Below are positions 1 to 8,538 of a DNA stretch of 64,000 nucleotides, piece by piece. Location of the stretch: positions 1 to 64,000 of the forward strand of contig CAIZIT010000033.1 in assembly GCA_903933115.1 (NCBI GenBank), read 5' to 3'. Below the pieces are notes generated by a model. The model was not told the DNA's origin. It saw only the letters and a program-made list of their open reading frames with translations, and made no database searches. The stretch's first letter is position 1. Each line of letters starts with the position of its first letter. A program made the translations under genes and the position numbers. The DNA is from an uncultured Burkholderiales bacterium (lineage in GTDB: Bacteria > Pseudomonadota > Gammaproteobacteria > Burkholderiales > Burkholderiaceae_C).

Positions 1-740
1 ATGTTGGTCGTGTCCACTTGGACGAAATCTTGATTGGGGTGCTTTCTGCCCCCTTGTGGGGGCACAGAGGCCATGGTGCCCTCGATCAACTTCAACAAAG
101 CTTGTTGAACCCCTTCACCCGAGACGTCCCTGGTGATCGATGGGTTGTCAGATTTGCGCGTGATTTTATCGATCTCATCGATGTAGACGATGCCCCTTTG
201 AGCACGCTCAACCTCATAATTGCAGGTCTGTAAGAGCTTTTGGATGATGTTCTCCACATCCTCGCCCACATACCCCGCTTCGGTGAGCGTTGTCGCATCC
301 GCCATCACAAAGGGCACATCGAGCATTCTGGCCAAAGTCTGTGCGAGCAGTGTTTTACCCGATCCAGTGGGGCCGATCAACAAAATGTTGCTCTTGCTAA
401 GCTCAACATCGCTCTTTTTGGCCTTTTCTTTGTGCTTTAAGCGCTTGTAGTGGTTGTAAACAGCCACCGACAAGGATCTCTTGGCAACCTCTTGTCCAAT
501 CACATATTGGTCCAAGTTGTTCTTGATTTCTTGAGGTGTGGGCAACTCACCCTTTTCACCCTTCAAACTGACGGCGGCGTTGGGCAATTCGTCACGAATG
601 ATTTCATTGCACAGGTCAATGCATTCATCACAGATAAAAACAGAAGGTCCCGCAATGAGCTTTTTGACCTCGTGCTGGCTTTTGCCACAAAACGAGCAAA
701 AGAGTGTTTTTTCTGTTGAAGCGCCTTTTTTCTCGGCCAT
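1..740 (-). CDS. clpX: ATP-dependent Clp protease ATP-binding subunit ClpX (partial, runs off left edge)
   Basis: AAA+ unfoldase that recognises tagged substrates and feeds them to the ClpP peptidase in the cytoplasm. Only the first ~246 codons are in the window; the 3' part lies beyond position 1. The translation opens with the ClpX zinc-binding domain (C15, C18, C37, C40 as two CxxC pairs), followed by the Walker A motif GPTGSGKT at about residues 123-130 and Walker [10 protein letters not shown] at about 185-193. The ATG at 738-740 gives the usual N-terminus just before the zinc domain. It lies downstream of clpP and tig in the conserved tig-clpP-clpX order, 170 bp after clpP. Confidence 0.97.
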   Translation of the reverse strand, partial: MAEKKGASTEKTLFCSFCGKSQHEVKKLIAGPSVFICDECIDLCNEIIRDELPNAAVSLKGEKGELPTPQEIKNNLDQYVIGQEVAKRSLSVAVYNHYKRLKHKEKAKKSDVELSKSNILLIGPTGSGKTLLAQTLARMLDVPFVMADATTLTEAGYVGEDVENIIQKLLQTCNYEVERAQRGIVYIDEIDKITRKSDNPSITRDVSGEGVQQALLKLIEGTMASVPPQGGRKHPNQDFVQVDTTN

Positions 741-833
741 GTAAGATTCTTTAAGTAAAGGTTTGACGAATGATAACTAAAAAGTTGGGGCCCCTTGGGG
801 CCCTAGCCAGGAAAAAGCACAAAGAAACGGGGA

Positions 834-882
834 TTTTTTGATGCCCAGGCGCGACACAGCGCCAGACCTGGGCACAAAAAAA
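834..882. repeat. Long imperfect inverted repeat between clpP and clpX
   Basis: T6 at 834-839, the arm TGCCCAGG at 842-849, an inner GCGC/GCGC pair, the arm CCTGGGCA at 867-874 and A7 at 876-882 together make an extended hairpin. The T tract precedes and the A tract follows the stem on both strands, so it is not a canonical intrinsic terminator; the T and A tracts would lengthen the stem. A second GC-rich palindromic stretch (GGGGCCCC, TT, GGGGCCC at 787-803) lies nearer clpX. Either could act as an RNA processing or attenuation structure between the two genes; function is inferred only. Confidence 0.5.
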
Positions 883-910
883 TTAGAGACCACTCCAAAC
901 CTTTCAGGGT

Positions 911-1519
911 TTAAGGCCTCTTGGCAATGACTTGGTCGACCAATCCGTACTCTTTGGACTCCTCAGCCGTGAGGTAGTAATCTCGCTCAGTATCGCGTTC
1001 AATTTTCTCCAAGGGCTGGCCAGTGCGCTCGGCCAAAATCTTGTTCAATTGCTCACGGGTCTTCAAAATCTCTCTTGCAGCAATTTCGATCTCAGTGGCC
1101 TGACCCTGTGTACCCCCCAAAGGCTGATGAATCATCACTTTGGAGTTGGGAAGGGAGAATCTCTTGCCCTTGGCACCAGCGGCCAAGAGGAAAGCGCCCA
1201 TGCTGGCCGCCATGCCAATGCACAGGGTGGAGACATCGGGCTTGATGAAGTTCATCGTGTCATAAATGGCCATGCCAGCACTGACAGAGCCACCGGGCGA
1301 GTTGATGTAAAAGGAAATGTCCTTATCAGGATTTTCGCTCTCCAAGAAAAGCAATTGAGCAACGACCAAGTTGGCCGTCTGATCATTGACAGGGCCCACC
1401 AAGAAGATCACGCGCTCTTTGAGCAGACGAGAGTAAATGTCGTAAGACCTCTCACCTCGGCCAGATTGCTCGATCACCATGGGGATCATGCCCAGGGCTT
1501 GAATGTCTAAGTTGCTCAT
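911..1519 (-). CDS. clpP: ATP-dependent Clp protease proteolytic subunit ClpP
   Basis: Serine peptidase that forms the two-ring degradation chamber used with ClpX or ClpA. The 202-residue length is normal for the family. The catalytic triad is readable: S106 in GMAAS, H131 in MIHQPLGG and D180 in [10 protein letters not shown]. The YINSPGGSV strand that binds substrate is at residues 71-79. The start at 1519 leaves a short N-terminal propeptide ([10 protein letters not shown]) before the conserved region. It sits between tig (42 bp upstream) and clpX (170 bp downstream), all leftward, as in most proteobacteria. Confidence 0.98.
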   Translation of the reverse strand: MSNLDIQALGMIPMVIEQSGRGERSYDIYSRLLKERVIFLVGPVNDQTANLVVAQLLFLESENPDKDISFYINSPGGSVSAGMAIYDTMNFIKPDVSTLCIGMAASMGAFLLAAGAKGKRFSLPNSKVMIHQPLGGTQGQATEIEIAAREILKTREQLNKILAERTGQPLEKIERDTERDYYLTAEESKEYGLVDQVIAKRP

Positions 1520-1561
1520 GTGTGGATTCTTTCCTAGAGTGTGTTGTTCCTGTTACCGCTT

Positions 1562-2872
1562 TTAAGCTTGACCCATCAACTCTTCAAAAGTGACGATTTT
1601 TTCCTTGACTTTGACTTTGGAGAGCACAAATTGAGTCACATTCTCCTCCACCACCAAAGCTTCCACTTCGGCCAAGTTTTGTTGATTGCTGTAATACCAA
1701 CGGCTCACCTCTTCGGGCTTTTCATAGCTGGAGGCCAAATGCTCAATGTGCTCTTTGATTTGCTCGGGCTTGGCATACAAATCGTTGTTGCTCACCAACT
1801 CCGAAACCACCAAACCTAGACGAACACGGCTCTCCGCTTGGGGCCTGAAGAGGTCCTCAGGAATGGGGGCCTTATCAGCGTCCTTGATGCCTCTTTGCTT
1901 CAAATCCGCACGGGCTCTCTCAACCATGCGGTCAAGCTCAGACTGGACAATGGACTTGGGCAAATCGAGCTCGGACTTGGAGACCAAGGCGTCCAAGACG
2001 ACTTGCTTGTTTTTGCTCAACAAGCGAGATTTCACTTCGCGCTGCAAATTCTTTTCAATGTCAGACTTCAAGCCGTCTACGGTGGGTGTTGCAACACCCA
2101 AAGACTTCACAAAGGCTTCATTGAGTTCGGGCAACTGAGCGGTTTCAATTTTCTTCAACGACACCATGAAGTCGGCCGTTTTACCAGCCACATCCTTGCC
2201 GTGGTAGTCAGCGGGAAAGCTCAAGGGGAAAGTCTTGCTCTCGCCTGTCTTCATGCCCTTGACAGCCTCTTCAAACTCTTTGAGCATTTGACCCTCGCCC
2301 ACGACAAATTGGAAGTCGCTGGCTTGACCGCCCTGGAAGGGCTCGCCGTCAACCTTGCCCTCAAAGTCCACGCTCACTCTGTCGTTGACTTCCACTTGGG
2401 CGTCTTTGGCTTTTTGATTGAAGGTGCGTCTTTGCTTGAGCAAGATGTCAATGGTTTTGTCGATCGCTTCTTGATTGACTTCGGCATGGAATTTCTCAAC
2501 CTCTACGCTGGAGAGATCACCGAGTTTGACCTCGGGATAAACTTCAAAAACAGCGTCAAAAGCAAGCTGACCCTCAGGAGACTCTTCCTTTTCGCTGATT
2601 CTTGGCGCACCCGCCACACGAATCTTGGCTTCATTGGCGACCTTGGAAAAAGCCTCTCCCACCTTGTCGTTCATCACCTCGTACTGAACGGAGTAGCCAT
2701 AGCGCTGGGCCACAATGTTCATGGGCACTTTGCCGGGCCTGAATCCATCAATCTTGACTTGTCTTGACAATTTCTTGAGACGCTGGTCGACCTCTTTTTG
2801 AATGGTTTCAATGGGTAGTGTGAGGGTGACTTTTCTCTCTAATTTCTCAAGAGTTTCAATGGTGACTGACAT
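1562..2872 (-). CDS. tig: Trigger factor, ribosome-bound chaperone and prolyl isomerase
   Basis: Binds the ribosome exit tunnel and shields nascent chains; also a peptidyl-prolyl cis/trans isomerase. Domains in order: the N-terminal ribosome-binding domain with signature GFRPGKVP at residues 43-50, an FKBP-type PPIase domain at about 163-244 and the helical C-terminal chaperone arms. The reading frame stays open upstream to 2911, but the ATG at 2870-2872 gives the standard start MSVTIETLEK and a 436-residue protein, close to the usual ~432. First gene of the tig-clpP-clpX set; its promoter must lie in the 404-bp gap to its right. Confidence 0.97.
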   Translation of the reverse strand: MSVTIETLEKLERKVTLTLPIETIQKEVDQRLKKLSRQVKIDGFRPGKVPMNIVAQRYGYSVQYEVMNDKVGEAFSKVANEAKIRVAGAPRISEKEESPEGQLAFDAVFEVYPEVKLGDLSSVEVEKFHAEVNQEAIDKTIDILLKQRRTFNQKAKDAQVEVNDRVSVDFEGKVDGEPFQGGQASDFQFVVGEGQMLKEFEEAVKGMKTGESKTFPLSFPADYHGKDVAGKTADFMVSLKKIETAQLPELNEAFVKSLGVATPTVDGLKSDIEKNLQREVKSRLLSKNKQVVLDALVSKSELDLPKSIVQSELDRMVERARADLKQRGIKDADKAPIPEDLFRPQAESRVRLGLVVSELVSNNDLYAKPEQIKEHIEHLASSYEKPEEVSRWYYSNQQNLAEVEALVVEENVTQFVLSKVKVKEKIVTFEELMGQA

Positions 2873-3276
2873 TTTATTTTTACTCCAAAAAGACTTAAAA
2901 GGACCCGTCAACGAGCCCCTGAAAGGGCCAATCCAGCCCTAAGATACAAAATTTAAAGGACCAAAACCAGGCAGCGAGACTTGAAAACAAGCCAAGCAAG
3001 CTGCCCAGATCAACCCTCAAGAACATTTATTTTTCAGTCAACGGTGGGCTTGGCCTTTCAAAAAATGAAAGACTCGTCCCACCGAATCAAAAAAAGGGCC
3101 TGTTTGAGCTGTGTGCGAGACAAGCCCAAACCCTCACTTTTTGAGCCAACGCTACCTTGAAGTTTGCGCCAGGTTCCGAATCTCCCGATTCTATCCTAGC
3201 CAACGTGGCTTTTTAGGCACGCCAAAAACACCCCTTCCCAAAGAAGGAAAGGCGTTATAGAGAGATAAATGGGGCT
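2873..3276. other. Intergenic region upstream of tig
   Basis: 404 bp without a supported gene between the DUF1501 gene and tig, both leftward. It should contain the tig promoter. On the minus strand a TAGAAT hexamer lies near 3192-3197, but no good -35 element is visible at the right distance, so I make no promoter call. Near the DUF1501 stop there is a hairpin with a T-rich tail, listed separately. No tRNA or conserved small RNA was recognised. Confidence 0.5.
3223..3252 (-). terminator. Probable terminator downstream of the DUF1501 gene
   Basis: Read on the minus strand, CCTTTCC (3252-3246) pairs with GGGAAGG (3239-3233, one G-T wobble) around a 6-base loop. After a few bases the T5 run at 3227-3223 follows. 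It lies 20-50 bp past the stop codon of the DUF1501 gene and would isolate that gene pair from tig. The T run is not directly attached to the stem, so it may be weak. Confidence 0.4.
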
Positions 3277-4683
3277 TTAAGTGAAAAACCCAAGGTCTTT
3301 TTGCGAAAAGTTTTTCAAATTCGGCAAAATGCTCAATTGATCCAAAGCGGAGACCCCAAACCAGGTGGCCAACGTGGAGGCCACTTGATCCACGGCAATG
3401 GTGGGCAGCAAGCGGCCCTGACCCACATCATCAGGCCCAGAATTGGCAATCACTGGCGGGGTGCCTACATATTTTTGCCCTTTCACAGCCCCACCCATCA
3501 CAAAATGCATGCTCCCCCAGCCGTGGTCTGAGCCGTCGCTGTTGCTGAGCAAGGTCCGACCAAAATCCGATGCCGTGAAGGACGTCACCTGTTGAGACAC
3601 ACCCAACTCCACTGTCGCCTTGTAAAAGGAAGACATGGCATCCCCCACCAGTTGCATGAGACCGGGATGGTATTTGGTGAGACCTGTGTGGTTGTCAAAG
3701 CCCCCCAAGGAGACAAAAAACACTTGCCGCTTGACCCCCAGTGCGTTTCGAGCAGCGATCAGCTTGGCCACCACTTGGAGTTGATCGGACAAGCTGTTGT
3801 TGATGGGAAAGGACGTTGTCAGGGGATTGATTTGTGACAACGCTGCGCTCACTTGGTCGTGCGCATCGATGGAGCGCGCGGTGGTTTTGATGTACTCTTG
3901 CTCGAGCATGTGGGAAGAAGGCGACACGATCAATTTGTTCAAAGCCGCTTGACAAGCGCTCGAGCCGAACAAGGTGCTTTTGATGCCATTGATTTGCACC
4001 GAGCCCGAGGTGCTCAGTTGATACTGAGAGGTGTACTTGCCGGTCAGATAAACCGCGTTTCCACCCAGGCCTATGCAGGTGAAAGCGGCCTTCGAGTTGC
4101 TCGACTGAAAGAGATCTCCCATGCGCCCGCCCCAACCCGAGGTCGCGCCTTCTGGATAACTGGACTGCCAATAAGACTGTTGGTCGTTGTGCGAGAAGAG
4201 TTTGGGGGGCAAAGGCACGGAAGCGCTGGTGTACTGCGCCTTGGTGGTCGGCTGCACCAAAGTGCCCACATTCAAAATCACACTCATTTGACCGGCATTG
4301 AAGATCGGCATCCACGACGAGAGCTCTGGAGCGAGCGCGTATTGCCTGGCGTTGGCCAAAGGCGTTAAAGGATTCAAGACCGTGTCGGTCAAAAAGGGCG
4401 TGTCAATGGCCAAATTGGACCTGAAACTGTTGTAAGCCGCGTGACTGGGCGCATCATAGGGAATCAAAGTGTTGGCGTAGTCGTTGCCCCCGTACATGAA
4501 CACACAAACGATGGCTTTGTAGTCACCACTCGCCAAGCTTGAGGAGGCGGCAGCGGCCTCCGACAGGGCTGCCAAATTCATCGCCAAAGGGGCGGCCGCA
4601 CCAGCGACACTCAGGCTCAGACCCGTCTTTAAAAAGCTTCTTCTGGATTGATTGGACTCGAGGACTTGTATTTTGGGATGCAT
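3277..4683 (-). CDS. DUF1501 family protein, Tat-exported
   Basis: 468-residue member of the DUF1501 family (alkaline-phosphatase-superfamily-like secreted proteins of unknown function). The reading frame extends upstream to 4842, but that part overlaps the preceding gene. The ATG at 4681-4683 gives MHPKIQVLESNQSRRSFLK, where SRRSFLK is a twin-arginine signal motif, followed by an Ala-rich hydrophobic stretch, so export in folded form is likely. Typical stretches such as FMYGGNDYANTLIPYD and HNDQQSYWQ are present, as is a later ASDFGRTLLSN. It starts 8 bp after the stop of the DUF1800 gene, and this pairing is common in Gram-negative bacteria. Substrate and cofactor are unknown. Confidence 0.9.
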   Translation of the reverse strand: MHPKIQVLESNQSRRSFLKTGLSLSVAGAAAPLAMNLAALSEAAAASSSLASGDYKAIVCVFMYGGNDYANTLIPYDAPSHAAYNSFRSNLAIDTPFLTDTVLNPLTPLANARQYALAPELSSWMPIFNAGQMSVILNVGTLVQPTTKAQYTSASVPLPPKLFSHNDQQSYWQSSYPEGATSGWGGRMGDLFQSSNSKAAFTCIGLGGNAVYLTGKYTSQYQLSTSGSVQINGIKSTLFGSSACQAALNKLIVSPSSHMLEQEYIKTTARSIDAHDQVSAALSQINPLTTSFPINNSLSDQLQVVAKLIAARNALGVKRQVFFVSLGGFDNHTGLTKYHPGLMQLVGDAMSSFYKATVELGVSQQVTSFTASDFGRTLLSNSDGSDHGWGSMHFVMGGAVKGQKYVGTPPVIANSGPDDVGQGRLLPTIAVDQVASTLATWFGVSALDQLSILPNLKNFSQKDLGFFT

Positions 4684-4691
4684 CCTGATCC

Positions 4692-6803
4692 TCACTTCAA
4701 AACAATGTATTGCGGACTGGCCATGACCAGGGTCAGGGCGGCATATATTCGATTCAAGACCCCTGCAGCCGTGGTGACCGAGATGGTGTCCAAGGCCGTT
4801 TTCATGGTCAGCATCACATCGGCACTGAGCTCTTGGGCACACAGCAAGGTGTTGAGTTCATTGAGCAAGGCTGTGGAGTCTTTGGCGATGGCAACAAGGG
4901 CGGTGTAGTCGGCCTTGACGTCGCCAACGCCTGAACCGGAAACAACCCTTTGCATGAAGTTGATGTAGGCCGCTACGGAGGTCTCATCCACGATTTGCAA
5001 CTCCGGCGCCAAAAGACCCGCATCGGATAGGGCTGTGTTGGGCGGCACGTAGCCGGGCCGAAAGAAATTGAACACCGTGGCAGATCGTAAGGGGGACTGC
5101 CCAAGCGCTGTACTGGTACTGGACAAATCCCCTACAGCCCAGGCATTGGAAGCGGAGGTCGCGCCAAAGGCACGCGCCCAATTCAAGAAACGGACCACGG
5201 GCTCACGAATTTTGCCCACAAAGGGGCTTTGCGTGATCAAGCTCATGTCTCTGGCCTCTGGGTCCATCAAAATGGCTTTGATCACCGCCTTCAAGTCGCC
5301 TCGCACCGAGGCGCCGTTGTTGATGAACGCATTGGCCACGCGGTTGACGTAACTGGGGCTGGGGTTGCTGCACACCAAACGTTGAATCATTTGTTTGGCC
5401 AAAAAGGGGGGCAAATTGGGGTGATTAAAGACCGTGTCCAAGGCCACCTTCAACGACTGCGTGGCCGAGCTGCCAGAGGGGATCGTCACACCCAGAAAAG
5501 TTTTTGCACCTGTCTCGTACCTCGAACTCACCTGCACCATGGGGCGAAGCATCAGCCCTGGTGGGTAAGGACTGGTGAGTCCGCTCGTGTCCAGATCCCA
5601 GCCCGTGAAGACCCTTGCCAAGCCACTCACATCGGCTTGCGTGTAGGTCTCAAGTGGCACGCCCGCGCTCATTTGCGGCGTGCCGTCGTTGTTGAGCTTG
5701 ATGAGGCCAATCGTAAAGAGCTGCATGAGCTCTCGGGCGTAGTTCTCATCGGGTTGACTACCCGTCACCGTATTGGCTTTGATGTTGCCCTTGTAGGTGA
5801 GGTAGTAGCCCATTGCAGGGCACAAGGTGATTTGCTCGAGCAAGGTGCGGTAATTGCCAAATGCATTTTGCTCCAAAATATCCAAATACTTGGCAACGCC
5901 AAATTGTCTCCACTGGCTGGGCACCCCCAAAACAGACAACACGCACAACTCCGACAGCATCAAAACCACCCGTTGCCTCAAGGCATCGTTGGAGGTGATG
6001 AGTTTTCGCCAAACCACGTTGTCCATGCCGGCGGTGCTATTGATGTTCGCCGCGTTGTCGTACCCCATGGCGAGCATCATCTCGGTGTAGGACTGCGTGA
6101 TGGGCATGGAGGTTTGCGCATCCAACCACTGTGAGACGGAGCTTGCTGTGAAGGCGTTCAACTGATCTCTTGTAAAACCCAGCGTGGCTTGATGCAAAAA
6201 CCGAGACGCCGCATTCACCCCAGTCAAAGAGCAAAGCCCTCCATTGACCAAGCAAGCAAAGCCCTGTAAGGACCCCACTCGTGTGAGCGAATTGGCGCTG
6301 ATGGGCCCGAGCACAAACACATCCCCACTGGAGTCCCCTTGCGCACTGACACCCAAATAGGTCTGCGTGCTCGGGTAATAACGGTACAAATAGGTGTTGT
6401 AGACCAAATTGGTCGAGCCGCTTGGAAACAAGGTGGGGTATTGAGTTTGTGCCCAATCGAAAAACGCATTGGCATCCGTCGTGTTGCTGGCAGCCCCTAC
6501 GGTGGGGGACGCACTGAGCAAACTTTTCTTGGTCAACTCGGGGGGAACTGTGGCCAAAAGGGAGAAATTGTCCTGGGCCAAACTGGGGTCGGTGAGCGCG
6601 CGTCCCGAACTCGGATCCACGCCCGCTCCGCCACAGCCCGACAAAAGGGCCAAAGCGCTGGACGCGAGTCCCAAATCCTTCCAAGACAAAAAGGGAGCAA
6701 AGCCGTCCTCTTCGGACGCAAGATGCGCTTCATGTCCAAGTGTTTTGGAGACCTGTGGCGCGTTTCGCAAGCTGCATTCCTCTTGATGGTTTAACAAAGC
6801 CAA
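4692..6803 (-). CDS. DUF1800 domain protein, probable exported lipoprotein
   Basis: 703-residue protein of the DUF1800 family, function unknown. Conserved blocks visible include LHQATLGFTRDQL, PDENYARELMQLFTIGL and ADVSGLARVFTGWD. An N-terminal hydrophobic segment ends in LLSGC (C57), a plausible lipobox. With the ATG at 6803 the stretch before it is ~40 residues, long for a signal peptide. An alternative TTG at codon 39 would give MSWKDLGLASSALALLSGC, a well-proportioned lipoprotein signal, but no good ribosome binding site is seen for it. It is co-transcribed with the DUF1501 gene (8-bp gap). Confidence 0.88.
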   Translation of the reverse strand: MALLNHQEECSLRNAPQVSKTLGHEAHLASEEDGFAPFLSWKDLGLASSALALLSGCGGAGVDPSSGRALTDPSLAQDNFSLLATVPPELTKKSLLSASPTVGAASNTTDANAFFDWAQTQYPTLFPSGSTNLVYNTYLYRYYPSTQTYLGVSAQGDSSGDVFVLGPISANSLTRVGSLQGFACLVNGGLCSLTGVNAASRFLHQATLGFTRDQLNAFTASSVSQWLDAQTSMPITQSYTEMMLAMGYDNAANINSTAGMDNVVWRKLITSNDALRQRVVLMLSELCVLSVLGVPSQWRQFGVAKYLDILEQNAFGNYRTLLEQITLCPAMGYYLTYKGNIKANTVTGSQPDENYARELMQLFTIGLIKLNNDGTPQMSAGVPLETYTQADVSGLARVFTGWDLDTSGLTSPYPPGLMLRPMVQVSSRYETGAKTFLGVTIPSGSSATQSLKVALDTVFNHPNLPPFLAKQMIQRLVCSNPSPSYVNRVANAFINNGASVRGDLKAVIKAILMDPEARDMSLITQSPFVGKIREPVVRFLNWARAFGATSASNAWAVGDLSSTSTALGQSPLRSATVFNFFRPGYVPPNTALSDAGLLAPELQIVDETSVAAYINFMQRVVSGSGVGDVKADYTALVAIAKDSTALLNELNTLLCAQELSADVMLTMKTALDTISVTTAAGVLNRIYAALTLVMASPQYIVLK

Positions 6804-7391
6804 GTCTCCATTTTTTTACAGTCTTTGGGGCTTTCAGTTTTGCACTTCTCTGTGGGTTCAAATCGTCCCATGCACTTGAATCTTTAAGTGAAAGCGAAAA
6901 AAAGAACGTCCTGAACGAAGAGCCAATGAACTCAAGAGCGCGAGAAGGAGGCTGACATGGAGCATGCTTTTAAAACGTTTAAAGCAAGCGGAACACCCCC
7001 CATCGAGAGAAGTTCACTGGCAACGCACTCGAGCCGTATGGATGCATTAAAACCCAGAAGCCCCTCTTACACAAGGGTGTAAACACCCAATTGGTGTGCA
7101 TGCACCAGGAGCACCTTTTGTCATCAGGGTGTCATGCTGACGGTATCGCGCTGACGGTATCGCGCTGACGATAAGGGGCTGACGATAAGGGGCTGAAGGT
7201 GTGGGACTGGTAAGTGGATCAAGATGAAAACCCTCCAGCAACTCCAAGCACTGCACATCATGGATCCAACCATGAGCACGCAAAGCATTGGCACCTCTTG
7301 AGCGAAGAGGCCGAATCGCCTGCGGGTCTTTGCAAGTGTGTGTAAAAAAAAGGGGGGGGAGGTGTGAGTGGTTGAGTGATGAACCGTTGAG
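6804..7391. other. Intergenic region between the DUF1800 gene and tRNA-Leu
   Basis: 588 bp with no supported gene. It holds a GGGTGT-AA-ACACCC inverted repeat (7075-7088), a four-copy 14-bp tandem array (listed separately), and an A8-G8 homopolymer double run at 7344-7359. Read on the minus strand the latter is C8T8 just downstream of tRNA-Leu and may help end that transcript, although no hairpin directly precedes it. The leftward DUF1800/DUF1501 operon promoter should lie at the left end, but no clear hexamers are seen. Confidence 0.5.
7136..7191. repeat. Tandem repeat, 14-bp unit, four copies
   Basis: Two perfect copies of GCTGACGGTATCGC (7136-7149, 7150-7163) are followed without a gap by two perfect copies of GCTGACGATAAGGG (7164-7177, 7178-7191), then a truncated GCTGA. 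The two versions share GCTGACG and differ in the second half, so duplication probably occurred twice. Non-coding, between DUF1800 and tRNA-Leu. Confidence 0.9.
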
Positions 7392-7478
7392 TGGTGCGAC
7401 TGACTGGACTCGAACCAGCACAGCATTTCTGCCGATAGGACCTAAACCTATTGCGTCTACCAATTTCGCCACAGTCGC
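7392..7478 (-). tRNA. tRNA-Leu (anticodon UAG)
   Basis: An 87-nt class II tRNA on the minus strand. The acceptor stem GCGACTG pairs with CAGTCGC, followed by A73 and an encoded CCA. The anticodon stem ATAGG/CCTAT encloses the loop TTTAGGT, giving anticodon UAG for CUA and other CUN codons. The T arm reads GGTTCGAGTCC, and a long variable arm is present as expected for leucine. A TAGAAT hexamer at 7492-7497 is a possible -10 element. Confidence 0.96.
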
Positions 7479-7686
7479 ATCCTGGGTATAGATTCTAAGT
7501 GCTTTTTCTCGTCTGCTTGAGCTCAGGATGTCGCAGAAAAAAGAAATCACCTTAAAACCACAAAACCCAGCACTTGAGCAATGAATTCAAGGTCTTCGAA
7601 AAAAACAAAACAAAGGTCTCGCCTCAGAGCGAAAGAAATACACCGGAGCTCAGGCACGAGGACGATAAGCTTGGTAGCATGGAGGG

Positions 7687-8439
7687 GTGAAACATTATGA
7701 AAACTTCCCCGTCGCCTCCTGGCTTTGCCCGCCCGCTCTTCGAGCGCCCATCATGGCCATTTACCACTTCGCCAGAACCGCTGACGACTTGGCCGACGAA
7801 GGCGAGGCGCTCGCCAGTGAAAGACTTCAAAATCTCAACATCTTCAAAGCGCAGCTTCGGCTGTGTTTCAAGGACCCTAAAAGTCTTCTCGAGCCCTACC
7901 GCGACTTGTTTCTCGATTTAAGCCAAGCCATTGAAGATTTTCGGCTCCCCCCGGCTCCACTTTTTTCATTGCTCGAGGCGTTTGAACAAGACGTGATGTA
8001 CACACAAGCCGAGAGACGCTATGAAAGCAAGGAAGCCCTTTTGCGGTATTGCTCCAAATCGGCCAACCCCATTGGGCGACTGCTTTTACACTTGTATGGT
8101 GTGCATGAAGCGGATTCGCTCCGAAGGAGTGACGCCATTTGCACCTCTCTTCAATTGATCAATTTTTGGCAAGACTTGAGTGTGGACATTCCGAGGGGGC
8201 GTTTTTATCTCCCCCCAGATACCGATTTGGCGTATGAACTGAGCTTTGCACATGCGCTTATGATTCAAGGCGCCCCCTTGTGTGAGCGCTTACCGGGGCG
8301 TGCCGCATGGGAGCTGAAAATGGTGGTCCAAGGTGGCCTCAAAATTCTTCAAAAATGCAGAAAAATCAACACCTTTGAACACCGCCCCGTGATCAGGCTG
8401 TATGATTTTCCATCGATGATCTTGCGTTCGCTGTCTTAA
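7687..8439 (+). CDS. hpnC: Squalene synthase HpnC (hydroxysqualene-forming branch)
   Basis: Trans-prenyltransferase of the squalene/phytoene synthase family; in the HpnCDE route it acts after HpnD on presqualene diphosphate to give hydroxysqualene. 250 residues starting HYENFPVASWL, the typical HpnC N-terminus. Both aspartate-rich motifs are visible: RTADDLADEGEA and FWQDLSVDIPRGRFYLP. The only in-frame start near the conserved N-terminus is the GTG at 7687, because an in-frame TAG lies at 7675-7677. A GGAGG at 7681-7685 sits unusually close to it. First gene of hpnC-hpnD-hpnE, 99 bp before hpnD. Confidence 0.92.
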   Translation: MKHYENFPVASWLCPPALRAPIMAIYHFARTADDLADEGEALASERLQNLNIFKAQLRLCFKDPKSLLEPYRDLFLDLSQAIEDFRLPPAPLFSLLEAFEQDVMYTQAERRYESKEALLRYCSKSANPIGRLLLHLYGVHEADSLRRSDAICTSLQLINFWQDLSVDIPRGRFYLPPDTDLAYELSFAHALMIQGAPLCERLPGRAAWELKMVVQGGLKILQKCRKINTFEHRPVIRLYDFPSMILRSLS

Positions 8440-8538
8440 AGCCAAGTCCCCAAAAGGCCTAGAAGTCCATCGCCCAAAGCCCCACTCACTGGGGTTCTCA
8501 TCCCCAAAAGACCCTCAGTCAATGGCACAATCACCACC

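Noticed and set aside
932-1510. 192-codon open frame on the plus strand opposite clpP
   Set aside because: It is the antisense shadow of clpP, with no recognisable domain and no ribosome binding site.
7697-7921. ATG at 7697 as the hpnC start
   Set aside because: It is in a different frame; the HpnC N-terminus HYENFPVAS is only encoded from the GTG at 7687.
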